The notes: a model not told the origin generated them from the letters alone. A DNA stretch of 6,090 nucleotides from Spirochaetota bacterium (GCA_029548025.1 JAKPOE010000125.1:1-6090); one strand, 5' to 3'; positions 1 through 6,090 are shown, counted from the first letter of the stretch. Program-made: numbers and translations.

Positions 1-244
1 TCCTACCACCTAATACAACCGAGGTGTTTTTCTTCCCCCACCGCGTGTATTCCCGCTTGAATAGGTGCTTATACCGTTCCCCGCATAGTGCCGTTATCTC
101 TTCTTCTACCATCTCACAATATGCTGCTATCCCAAATCGCACCACCGTCTCAAATAATGTTGCTTTGATTGCTTCTTTCCAATCATTTTTCACTGATACA
201 ATTTTTTGTGGTTGCTTTTTTCTGACTACTGTTTTGTGCTTCAT
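1..244 (-). CDS. IS256-family (mutator-type) transposase, N-terminal part only
   Basis: An open frame starts at ATG 244-242 and runs off the window after 81 complete codons. The protein begins MKHKTVVRKKQPQKIV, a basic head, followed by a helical stretch (about residues 20-50, FGIAAYCEMVEEEI), then LCGERYKHLFKREYTRWG (about 53-70) and SVVLGGR at the cut end. An acidic helix, then a GxRY segment, RWG and a VVLGGR strand is the N-terminal pattern I associate with one branch of IS256-type DDE transposases, in which an RPR-type strand follows. The DDE catalytic residues are outside the window, so activity cannot be judged. A consensus Shine-Dalgarno sequence 8 nt upstream supports the start. The family call comes from recalled motifs, without a search. 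Confidence 0.75.
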   Translation of the reverse strand, partial: MKHKTVVRKKQPQKIVSVKNDWKEAIKATLFETVVRFGIAAYCEMVEEEITALCGERYKHLFKREYTRWGKKNTSVVLGGR

Positions 245-252
245 TGTGGTAT

Positions 253-257
253 CTCCT
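253..257 (-). promoter_or_regulatory. Ribosome binding site of the transposase gene
   Basis: The minus strand reads AGGAG, 8 nt before the ATG at 244-242. It fixes the transposase start. It is one of only two clear Shine-Dalgarno sequences in the window; the other belongs to rny. Confidence 0.75.
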
Positions 258-277
258 ATTATTGTTGGTATTGTTTT

Positions 278-300
278 GGGGCATTATACTCTGATGCCCC
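278..300 (-). repeat. 7-bp inverted repeat overlapping the transposase -10 region
   Basis: GGGGCAT at 278-284 and ATGCCCC at 294-300 are perfect complements around a 9-nt loop. On the minus strand the stem includes the end of the TATAAT hexamer. A transcript starting at the predicted site near 277 would lack the hairpin, whereas a transcript reading in from tlyA would contain it. No T-run follows on the minus strand, so a classical terminator is not supported. Confidence 0.55.
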
Positions 301-312
301 GGGAGATGCCAC
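283..312 (-). promoter_or_regulatory. Candidate sigma-70-type promoter of the transposase gene
   Basis: On the minus strand a consensus -10 hexamer TATAAT lies at 288-283. Eighteen bases upstream, at 312-307, is GTGGCA, which matches four of six positions of TTGACA. The predicted start, near 277, gives a leader of about 30 nt before the ATG and includes the AGGAG site. The -10 is exact and the -35 is moderate. The site lies inside the proposed IS end, where a transposase promoter is expected. Confidence 0.5.
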
Positions 313-314
313 TC

Positions 315-341
315 ATTTTCAACAGATTCTGGGACAAGCTC
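315..341 (-). repeat. Putative terminal inverted repeat of the insertion sequence
   Basis: Reading inward from 341 the minus strand gives GAGCTTGTCCCAGAATCTGT and then an A-rich stretch. IS256-type ends often start with G and carry a short TGTCCC-like block followed by A/T-rich sequence. The partner repeat is outside the window, so neither the exact end nor the repeat length is confirmed. The adjacent bases 342-350 would be the candidate target duplication. Confidence 0.35.
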
Positions 342-390
342 AATACTTTTCGTCAATTAATATATTCTCTATACCAAATAAAAAGTTACA

Positions 391-1200
391 TTAATCTAAT
401 ATTTTATGAGCTTCATCAACACAATTTTTGATTAATAATTGTATATCTTTAATATTAGTATCGGTGTCAGGGTGAATTGTACACAATAATAAAAATTCAA
501 TATTCCCTTTAGGCCCTTTTATTGGCGAATAGGTTAAGCCTTTTATTTGAATATCAAGCAATGTTAATTCATGGATAACCTTATACACAATGTCATAATG
601 GTATTCTGGTTTTTTTACTACTCCTTTTTTATGCTGGTAATATTCTGCTTCAAATTGAGGTTTAATAAGTAGTACAGAATCGATAGTACTGTCAAAAATA
701 GTCACAATATTTTTCATAACTTTAGCGATAGAAATAAACGAGAGATCCGCAGTTATAAAATCAATGTTATCAGAGAAATCATCTCTTATTACATAGCGAG
801 CATTATGGCGTTCCATGACAATAACATTGGGATTCATTCTAAGAGAATAATCTAACTGTCCATACCCCACATCTACTGCATATACTTTTCTTGCTCCATT
901 CTTCAACAGACAATCAACAAATCCTCCTGTTGATGAACCCAAATCTAAAACAATCCTGTTAGAAATATTTATGTCAAAAATATCAAGAGCTCGTTGTAAT
1001 TTTTCGCCTCCTCTGCTTACAAATCTTTGTGATGCTTGCAGTAATATAATGTTATCATTTTCATTAATAATAAATGATGGTTTTAGCACAATCTGACCAT
1101 TAACACTGACACATCCTGCAAGTATTAGATTTCTAGCTTTTTCGCGTGATACACATATTTTATTTTGAAGAAGATATTGATCTAAGCGATTTTTTGACAT
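391..1200 (-). CDS. tlyA: TlyA family rRNA 2'-O-ribose methyltransferase (haemolysin A family)
   Basis: The 269-residue protein has the full TlyA layout. An N-terminal S4 RNA-binding domain (about 5-52, RLDQYLLQNKICVSREKARN) leads through the linker RFVSRGGEKL (59-68) to an FtsJ-like Rossmann methyltransferase. The SAM-binding motif is DLGSSTGGF (86-94), followed by AVDVGYGQL (108-116). The K-D-K-E tetrad of 2'-O methyltransferases is present as K67, D152 (ADLSF), K180 (LIKPQFE) and E235 (GNIEF). Family members methylate ribose in 16S and/or 23S rRNA; TlyA in Mycobacterium and Brachyspira is tied to capreomycin sensitivity, and the haemolysin name is historical. The start is fixed because the S4 domain begins within a few residues of M1. 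The gene starts inside the end of dxs (41-bp overlap), which suggests co-transcription and coupled translation. No Shine-Dalgarno is clear beyond a purine run. No terminator is seen in the 49 bp before the proposed IS end. Confidence 0.93.
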   Translation of the reverse strand: MSKNRLDQYLLQNKICVSREKARNLILAGCVSVNGQIVLKPSFIINENDNIILLQASQRFVSRGGEKLQRALDIFDINISNRIVLDLGSSTGGFVDCLLKNGARKVYAVDVGYGQLDYSLRMNPNVIVMERHNARYVIRDDFSDNIDFITADLSFISIAKVMKNIVTIFDSTIDSVLLIKPQFEAEYYQHKKGVVKKPEYHYDIVYKVIHELTLLDIQIKGLTYSPIKGPKGNIEFLLLCTIHPDTDTNIKDIQLLIKNCVDEAHKILD

Positions 1201-3082
1201 GAGAAACTTTCTCTGTATGTATTAAACTGATAATTTTATTAGTAATTGAATCAGAATCCATACTATAATGTGCAAATAATTCTGATACTCTTCCGTGAAG
1301 TATAAAATTGTCTGGGAAAGCAACATTATATATATTTTTATAACGCAATGAACAGTTAATCTGAGAATTCAGGTACTCTGAAATGCCACCACTTGTATAA
1401 CAATTCTCAAAAACAGTATAATAGGGAATATTCTGTAAAATGATTTCAATCTGATTAATAGGCAATGGTTTTAAGGACAATATTCCATATACTGAAGACT
1501 TTATATCGTGTTCATTCAATTTCATATGAACTTCAGTGGCAAGTTTGATCATATCTCCAACAGCAAATAAAGCAATCATTGGCTGTATGGATTTATAATA
1601 TGCTTTCAAAAGTGGTAATTTTATCAACTCACTATTTGCAGAATGAACATATTTATCATCGACTCCTCGAGGATAGCGTATAGCTATAGGACCATTATTA
1701 TAAATAGATGCATAGTGTATCATGTCCCTTAGCTCATTTCCATTAGTAGGTGAAAGCAAAACAAAATTTGGGATCATTCGTATAATGCCTATATCAAAAA
1801 GTCCATGATGTGTTTCGCCATCATCTCCAACAATCCCTGCTCTATCTATCAGAAGTTTAACCGGTAAATTCATCAATGCAACATCATGAATAATCTGGTC
1901 AACAGCTCTCTGCATAAAAGTAGAATATATTGATACAAATGGTTTAAATCCATTTTTGGCTAATGAGGAAGCCAATGTTATAGCATGCTGCTCACATATT
2001 CCAACATCAATAAAGCGTTGTGGAAAATGGTCTTCAAATTCGGATAAACCGGTTCCTAATTTCATAGCAGCAGTAATGGCAAAAATCTTTTTGTCTCGTC
2101 TTGCTACATCCACAAGAGCTTTGCCGGCTATGTCAGAATAACTGATAGAAGATTTTTTTAAAGGTTTACCTGTTTTAATGTCAAATGGACCAATACCATG
2201 AAATTTTGAGGGATTTTTTTCTGCATGAACATACCCTTTCCCTTTCTTTGTATATACATGTATAATTTTTGGTCCTTTGTTTAACTTTGCAATCCTATTG
2301 AATAAATCAATTAAAGTAGGAATATTATGACCATCAATTGGACCAAAATATCGTATTCCCAAATCTTCAAAGAAACTTCCAGGCACAAAGATCCCTTTTA
2401 TACGAGCTTCAATGCGGTCAAATAAATTAAAAAGCATGGGTCCAATCTTTGGAATTCTATGGATAAATTCGTATGATTTTCTTCTTAATTTGTTATATAC
2501 GCCTCCTGTTATAAGGCGCATAAGATATTCAGACAATGCTCCAACATTTCTTGATATTGAATGCTCATTATCATTTAATATAATGATAATATCTTTTTTT
2601 GATTGTCCAATGTGATTCAATGCTTCAAATGACATCCCACCGGTCAATGAACCATCACCAATGACAGCTACAATCTGATAATTACCTGAATTTATATCTC
2701 GAGCAATAGCCTCTCCCAAAGCTAAAGAAAGGCTGGTACTGCTATGACCTGTATCATAATGATCATGTACAGACTCTGATGTTTTAGGAAATCCGCTTAT
2801 GCCATGAAACATTCTTAACGTATGAAATAGCTTATTTCTTCCCGTTATAATTTTATGCGCATAACATTGGTGACCAACATCCCATATAATCCTGTCAGTT
2901 GGAGAATTAAATACATAATGGAGGGCAATAGTTAATTCTACAACACCCAGTGATGAAGCCAGATGACCTCCATTGTGGGATACAACTTCAAGTATGCGTG
3001 AGCGTATTTCTTCACTCAGGGAAGATAGTTCCCCTATTGAAAGTTTTTTTAAATCCTCGGGTCCATTAATATCATCTAACAT
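1160..3082 (-). CDS. dxs: 1-deoxy-D-xylulose-5-phosphate synthase
   Basis: The enzyme condenses pyruvate with glyceraldehyde 3-phosphate, using thiamine diphosphate, to make DXP. This is the first step of the MEP isoprenoid pathway and also feeds thiamine and pyridoxal synthesis. At 640 residues it is of normal length. Visible motifs in order are GGHLASSLG (38-46, with H40), DVGHQ (68-72), the thiamine-diphosphate motif GDGSLTGG (142-149) completed by LNDNEHSISRN (169-179), FHG with H295, CEQHA (363-367, where E364 is the cofactor-activating glutamate), YSTF (386-389), DRAGIVGDDGETHHG (413-427, H425) and IRYPRG (468-473). The C-terminal transketolase domain ends with the usual FPDNFILHG segment. 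The start gives the expected N-terminus, although the upstream sequence is A-rich without a clear Shine-Dalgarno. Its last 41 bp overlap tlyA, and ymdB ends 88 bp upstream. All catalytic residues I can place are intact. Confidence 0.97.
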   Translation of the reverse strand: MLDDINGPEDLKKLSIGELSSLSEEIRSRILEVVSHNGGHLASSLGVVELTIALHYVFNSPTDRIIWDVGHQCYAHKIITGRNKLFHTLRMFHGISGFPKTSESVHDHYDTGHSSTSLSLALGEAIARDINSGNYQIVAVIGDGSLTGGMSFEALNHIGQSKKDIIIILNDNEHSISRNVGALSEYLMRLITGGVYNKLRRKSYEFIHRIPKIGPMLFNLFDRIEARIKGIFVPGSFFEDLGIRYFGPIDGHNIPTLIDLFNRIAKLNKGPKIIHVYTKKGKGYVHAEKNPSKFHGIGPFDIKTGKPLKKSSISYSDIAGKALVDVARRDKKIFAITAAMKLGTGLSEFEDHFPQRFIDVGICEQHAITLASSLAKNGFKPFVSIYSTFMQRAVDQIIHDVALMNLPVKLLIDRAGIVGDDGETHHGLFDIGIIRMIPNFVLLSPTNGNELRDMIHYASIYNNGPIAIRYPRGVDDKYVHSANSELIKLPLLKAYYKSIQPMIALFAVGDMIKLATEVHMKLNEHDIKSSVYGILSLKPLPINQIEIILQNIPYYTVFENCYTSGGISEYLNSQINCSLRYKNIYNVAFPDNFILHGRVSELFAHYSMDSDSITNKIISLIHTEKVSHVKKSLRSISSSK

Positions 3083-3116
3083 ACAGTATCTTTTTTAAAA
3101 TAATATATTAAAATGT

Positions 3117-3146
3117 ATTATATCACATATTTACTATCGCTATCAT
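3117..3146 (-). promoter_or_regulatory. Candidate extended -10 promoter for dxs-tlyA
   Basis: The minus strand carries an exact TATAAT at 3122-3117 preceded by TG with one base between (TGATATAAT), the extended -10 form. Eighteen bases upstream is ATGATA (3146-3141), matching four of six positions of TTGACA. The predicted start, near 3110, gives a leader of roughly 28 nt before the dxs ATG. The region is very AT-rich, so chance matches are likely, but the extended -10 is the best promoter-like element in this gap. Confidence 0.45.
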
Positions 3147-3174
3147 TAAAATTAACCCTGCCATAAATTGTCAA
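3145..3174 (-). promoter_or_regulatory. Second, upstream promoter candidate for dxs-tlyA
   Basis: A perfect TTGACA at 3174-3169 is followed, after 18 bp, by TTTAAT (3150-3145), which matches five of six -10 positions. The -35 overlaps the ymdB stop codon at 3173-3171. It would give a longer leader of about 55 nt. Together with the downstream candidate it suggests that dxs-tlyA may have its own start of transcription apart from rny-ymdB. Confidence 0.4.
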
Positions 3175-3974
3175 GGATTTGTTGTCGATATCTCATAAGA
3201 TTTAATTATCCGCTGTATGTTAACTGCTTTGCTTACATTATTACAGGTGATTACCACTGCATTTAATTTAGGATCATCATTTGCAACTTTAAATTTTATG
3301 CGTGTATGGTATATGAAATTATGAATAGATGAATCTTTATCCATGCCAATAACCGAATCAAAAGGACCGGTCATACCAACATCGGTAATATAAGCCGTTC
3401 CCTGTGGCAATATGCATTCATCGGCAGTCTGGACATGTGTATGTGTACCACATACTGCTGTTGCTTTTCCATCAACAAACCATCCAAATGCTTTTTTTTC
3501 GGAAGTGGCTTCAGCATGAAAATCAATGAATATTAAATCAGATGTTGATTGTATGGTTTCATATATTGTATTAAATTTAATAAAAGGACAGTCAACAGGT
3601 TCCATCCCTATCCTTCCAATTAAGTTAATTACCGCGATGGTAATATTATTGATTGTTAAGGTTGTAAATCCAGTTCCAGGAACACCATCGGGAAAATTTG
3701 CAGGACGTAAAAAATGTGTATTTGTTTCAAGTAGCTGAATACTGTTTCGGTTATTAAAAATGTGGTTACCGGTTGTAAGGACATGTATGCCATACGAAAA
3801 AAGCTCATTTGCTATCTCCGGTGTAATAGACATGCCACCTGCTGCATTCTCACAATTTGCAATGACAAGTCCAATTGAATATTCCTGGCAGATATCGCTA
3901 AGATAATTTTTTATTATAGCCCTACCAGGTTTGCCAACAATATCGCCTATGAATAATACTTTTAGTGATTCCAT
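3171..3974 (-). CDS. ymdB: YmdB-type metallophosphoesterase (TIGR00282 family)
   Basis: The 267-residue protein is a calcineurin-like metallophosphoesterase of the YmdB family, whose B. subtilis member hydrolyses 2',3'-cyclic nucleotides and affects biofilm and motility decisions. The two-metal site is complete: D11 (FIGDIVGKPGR), E42 and N43 (NCENAAGG), N70 and H71 (TTGNHIF), H153 (DFHAEATSEK), and H178 and H180 (GTHTHVQTADE). These stand a constant three residues after the corresponding B. subtilis positions as I remember them. The family's C-terminal signature GTAYITDVGMTGP (192-204) is present. The start is right because IGDIVG begins within ten residues. No Shine-Dalgarno is seen, and a strong hairpin ends 13 nt before the ATG. 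The gene lies directly after rny, as in B. subtilis. A run of eight A residues (minus strand, 3499-3492) falls in the H153 signature; the frame is intact. The substrate in this organism is unknown. Confidence 0.93.
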   Translation of the reverse strand: MESLKVLFIGDIVGKPGRAIIKNYLSDICQEYSIGLVIANCENAAGGMSITPEIANELFSYGIHVLTTGNHIFNNRNSIQLLETNTHFLRPANFPDGVPGTGFTTLTINNITIAVINLIGRIGMEPVDCPFIKFNTIYETIQSTSDLIFIDFHAEATSEKKAFGWFVDGKATAVCGTHTHVQTADECILPQGTAYITDVGMTGPFDSVIGMDKDSSIHNFIYHTRIKFKVANDDPKLNAVVITCNNVSKAVNIQRIIKSYEISTTNP

Positions 3975-3987
3975 TGAGTTTTATAAA

Positions 3988-4022
3988 ATACGACAAGCAA
4001 TGTACCACATTGCTTGTCGTAT
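3988..4022 (-). terminator. Perfect 16-bp hairpin between rny and ymdB (terminator or attenuator)
   Basis: ATACGACAAGCAATGT at 3988-4003 and its exact complement at 4007-4022 enclose a 3-nt loop. The hairpin starts 13 nt past the rny stop codon and ends 13 nt before the ymdB ATG. On the minus strand the stem runs into TTTATAAAA, giving a short, interrupted T-run (four Ts counting the last stem base). It therefore resembles a partial Rho-independent terminator that could lower ymdB expression, or a 3' end that stabilises rny mRNA. On the plus strand the stem runs into AGTTAC, so termination in that direction is not supported. Confidence 0.65.
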
Positions 4023-4035
4023 AGTTACATTCAAA

Positions 4036-5571
4036 TTATCGTGCATAATCAACTATTCTGGTTTCACGTATAAGGGTTACTCGTACTATGCCAGGATATT
4101 TTAGTTCGGATTCTATCTTTGAGGCTATGTCCCGTGCCAAAATTGTTGCTTCTTCATCAGTCACCTGCTCATTAGAAACCATAACTCTAATTTCTCTACC
4201 AGCCTGGATAGCATAACACTTTTCAACTCCCTTAAATCCATATGCTATATTTTCCAGATTTTCCAGCCGTTTGAGATAGGTATCCAGTGATTCACGCCTT
4301 GCACCTGGTCGTGAGGCTGAGATAGCATCGGCTACCTGAACAAGTATCGCTTCAAATGATTCAGGTTCTTTATCATTGTGATGCGATGCAATGATATTAA
4401 CAACAATATCATTTTCTCCAAACTTTTTAGCTAATTCCGAGCCAACTATCGCATGAGCACCTTCACCCTCAACAATGCTTCCCTTGCCTATGTCATGCAG
4501 CAATCCAGCTCTTTTTGCAATGGCAACATCAAGCTTTAACTCACCTGCCATGATGGCAGCTAAGTTTGCAACCTCTTTGCTGTGTGATAGTACATTCTGT
4601 CCATAACTTGACCGGTATTTTAACTTTCCAATATAATACAGGGCATCTCTGGAAAGACCCGGAATCCCCAATTCAAATGCTGCATGTTCTCCTTCATCCA
4701 GCATATTTTCTTCAAGTTCGTTTTTTACCTTCTCAACAACCTCTTCAATCCTTGCAGGATGAATTCTTCCATTTTCAATTAAGCGTTCTAAAGATAAGCG
4801 TGCTATCTCACGACGTATAGGATCAAATCCTGAAATAACAACCACCTCTGGTGTATCGTCAATAATCATGTCAACACCGGTTAAGTTTTCAAGAGTTCGT
4901 ATATTTCTCCCTTCCCTCCCGATTATTCTTCCTTTCATATCATCCGATGGCAGGGAAACGGTTGTTATAGTACTTTCCTGAGTATAATCCGAAGCACTGC
5001 GCTGCAAAGCTGCAAGAACTATCTCTTTTGCTTTTTTATCGGCTGACCTTCGGGCTTCTTCTTCTACTTTATTAATCAGCTTTATGGATTCAAATCTAAC
5101 CTCATTTTCTAAATTTTTCAGCAATAGTTGTTTGGCCTCTTCGCGGGTTAATCCTGAAATTCTTTCCAATTCCTGTTTATGTTTTTCTAAATGCTTATTC
5201 AACTCCTGTTCTTTTGCAATATTTTCCTTCTCTTTTAACTGAACTGCTTTTTCCTGTTTTTCTAATTGCTGTATTTTATTATCAATCATCTCTTCTTTTT
5301 GTAAAATCTTACGTTCAATATTTTGTAATTCAATCCTCCTTTCACGCATTTCTTTTTCAAATTGATTACGCTCTTTCAGCAATTGATCCTTAGCTTCAAG
5401 TAAAAGCTCTTTTCTTTTTGATTCTGCTTCTTTCACAGCATCTTGAATTATTTTTCTTGACTGTGCTTCAGCAGTGGTAAGCTTAATCTTCCCTATGTAT
5501 GCTCTGAACAAATAGCCTGACACTGCCGCTAATGGCAGAGCAACAATCAGGAGGATAGTAAGTACACTCAT
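4036..5571 (-). CDS. rny: Ribonuclease Y
   Basis: Rny is a membrane-anchored endoribonuclease that starts decay and processing of many mRNAs in bacteria lacking RNase E. The 511-residue protein has the complete layout. One N-terminal membrane segment (about 3-24) leads to a long charged coiled coil (about 30-190, rich in E, K and Q), then a KH RNA-binding domain with GRIIGREGRNIR (214-225). The HD phosphohydrolase domain carries H330 (LSHSKE), the H359-D360 pair (LLHDIGKG), H397-H398 (ASHHND) and D415 (VADAISASRPGARRE). The C-terminal region ends in the usual RETRIVDYAR-type tail. The length is close to the roughly 520 residues of the B. subtilis protein. The start is fixed by a strong ribosome binding site and by the position of the membrane segment. 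CoaD lies 69 bp upstream and ymdB follows after a hairpin. Nothing suggests loss of function. Confidence 0.97.
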   Translation of the reverse strand: MSVLTILLIVALPLAAVSGYLFRAYIGKIKLTTAEAQSRKIIQDAVKEAESKRKELLLEAKDQLLKERNQFEKEMRERRIELQNIERKILQKEEMIDNKIQQLEKQEKAVQLKEKENIAKEQELNKHLEKHKQELERISGLTREEAKQLLLKNLENEVRFESIKLINKVEEEARRSADKKAKEIVLAALQRSASDYTQESTITTVSLPSDDMKGRIIGREGRNIRTLENLTGVDMIIDDTPEVVVISGFDPIRREIARLSLERLIENGRIHPARIEEVVEKVKNELEENMLDEGEHAAFELGIPGLSRDALYYIGKLKYRSSYGQNVLSHSKEVANLAAIMAGELKLDVAIAKRAGLLHDIGKGSIVEGEGAHAIVGSELAKKFGENDIVVNIIASHHNDKEPESFEAILVQVADAISASRPGARRESLDTYLKRLENLENIAYGFKGVEKCYAIQAGREIRVMVSNEQVTDEEATILARDIASKIESELKYPGIVRVTLIRETRIVDYAR

Positions 5572-5577
5572 AATAAT

Positions 5578-5584
5578 CCTCCTT
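5578..5584 (-). promoter_or_regulatory. Strong ribosome binding site of rny
   Basis: The minus strand reads AAGGAGG, 6 nt before the ATG at 5571-5569. It is the best Shine-Dalgarno match in the window and sets the rny start. Ymdb, dxs and tlyA have nothing comparable. Confidence 0.85.
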
Positions 5585-5640
5585 ACATGATTTTAAATAT
5601 AACTTTTGCTGCTACGGATGTAGCTTCAGGACAGGTTGCA

Positions 5641-6090
5641 TCAGGATTGGAATTTTTCCTTGAGCTTCTTATTCACAAATTGTGGGACAAGTCGGGATAT
5701 ATCTCCACCATAGCCTGCCACCTCTTTAACCATTTTTGATGATACAAAAGAAAATTCACTCTTTGACATCAAAAAAATGGTCTCAACTGTAGGGGCTATT
5801 TCCTTGTTCATTAAAGCTATGGCGTATTCATATTCAAAATCAACTATCGCCCGCAATCCTCTAACAATAAAATTAATATTGTTTTTCTTGCAATATTCTG
5901 CAAGGAGTCCATCAAAACTTGTTAATTCAACTTTAGATATATCCCTGCAACACTCAGAAAGCATTGCAAGACGTTCTTCAACCGAAAAAAGAGGAAACTT
6001 TTCGCTGTTGCGAGCAACTGCAACTACTAATCTATCAAACAACTGTGTTGCTCTTTTAATTATATCCAGGTGTCCACACGTTAAAGGATC
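5641..6090 (-). CDS. coaD: Phosphopantetheine adenylyltransferase, lacking only the first few residues
   Basis: CoaD joins ATP and 4'-phosphopantetheine to give dephospho-CoA, the penultimate step of coenzyme A synthesis. The frame is open to the window edge and shows 149 residues. By comparison with E. coli CoaD about 11 residues (the M...YPGSF-type start) are missing. The visible part begins DPLTCGHLDI, containing the nucleotidyltransferase T-x-G-H motif. RGLRAIVDFEYE (visible residues 77-88) and the ATP-binding SSKMVKEVA (117-125) follow, both near-identical in pattern to the E. coli segments. A TTG at 6042 could be read as a start, but that would delete the TxGH active site, so the true start lies beyond 6090. 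It stops 69 bp before rny, with no strong terminator between, so read-through into rny is possible. Confidence 0.95.
   Translation of the reverse strand, partial: DPLTCGHLDIIKRATQLFDRLVVAVARNSEKFPLFSVEERLAMLSECCRDISKVELTSFDGLLAEYCKKNNINFIVRGLRAIVDFEYEYAIALMNKEIAPTVETIFLMSKSEFSFVSSKMVKEVAGYGGDISRLVPQFVNKKLKEKFQS

Larger units (their letters stand above)
1..341 (-). mobile_element. 5' end of an IS256-family insertion sequence, cut by the window edge
   Basis: A mobile element enters from position 1 and carries the start of a transposase gene on the minus strand, with its own promoter-like sequence and ribosome binding site. Its G+C share (84 of 180 bases at 1-180) is clearly above that of the adjacent tlyA gene (15 of 60 at 541-600), as expected for a recent arrival. 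The outer boundary is placed near 341, where the minus strand reads GAGCTTGTCCCAGAA, a G-led stretch of the kind seen at IS256-family ends. The boundary is an inference, because the opposite end and the 8-9 bp target duplication typical of the family lie outside the window. If it is right, the element sits about 50 bp past the tlyA stop codon, in the same orientation as the operon. No gene is seen between 245 and 390. Confidence 0.7.

Noticed and set aside
24..431. A 135-codon plus-strand open frame with a hydrophobic middle that resembles a small membrane protein.
   Set aside because: It runs antisense to the transposase start, across the IS end and into the 3' end of tlyA. It has no family likeness, while the minus strand has a recognisable transposase with a ribosome binding site.
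1201..1213. Palindrome GAGAAAGTTTCTC directly before the tlyA ATG.
   Set aside because: It lies within dxs coding sequence. As RNA it gives only a 4-bp stem, so it is likely chance.
3492..3499. Run of eight A residues (minus strand) within ymdB, which could be a slippage or frameshift site.
   Set aside because: The frame is intact through it. A -1 shift would reach a stop within a few codons and lose H178 and H180, so programmed use is unlikely.
4566..4820. Plus-strand open frame of 84 codons.
   Set aside because: It is entirely antisense to the conserved HD/KH region of rny and matches no family. The shorter plus-strand frames inside dxs (1956-2141, 2412-2615) and ymdB (3526-3738) were rejected for the same reason.
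5611..5624. Small inverted repeat GCTAC/GTAGC in the coaD-rny gap, with a weak promoter-like TATATT just downstream.
   Set aside because: A 5-bp stem with no T-run is too weak for a terminator, and the matching -35 has only three of six bases.

Overview
This window is a housekeeping gene block from an AT-rich bacterium. Every gene lies on the minus strand, so transcription runs from the high-coordinate end to the low-coordinate end. In that order it holds the phosphopantetheine adenylyltransferase gene coaD (cut by the window edge), the RNase Y gene rny, a YmdB-type metallophosphoesterase gene, the DXP synthase gene dxs, and the TlyA rRNA methyltransferase gene tlyA. Beyond tlyA is the first part of an IS256-type insertion sequence, cut by position 1. 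I see no tRNA, rRNA, CRISPR array, phage gene or defence gene.

The organism is a bacterium with a membrane-anchored RNase Y and the non-mevalonate isoprenoid route. That fits Firmicutes, Spirochaetota, Fusobacteria, Thermotogota and several candidate phyla; the sequence does not decide between them. By count, 15 of 60 bases at 541-600 and 24 of 60 at 4921-4980 are G or C, against 84 of 180 at 1-180. The insertion sequence therefore differs in composition from its host.

The layout falls into two conserved gene pairs. Rny and ymdB are also neighbours in Bacillus subtilis and belong to RNA turnover and signalling; a perfect 16-bp hairpin lies between them here. Dxs and tlyA are also neighbours in B. 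subtilis (dxs-yqxC). Here they overlap by 41 bp and follow an 88-bp gap with two promoter-like sequences. CoaD (coenzyme A synthesis) stands 69 bp before rny, whose ribosome binding site is strong.

The five chromosomal genes look intact, with the catalytic residues of their families in place. I did not find a new system. The points most worth checking are the rny/ymdB hairpin, the IS boundary about 50 bp past tlyA, and a small hairpin that overlaps the transposase promoter.
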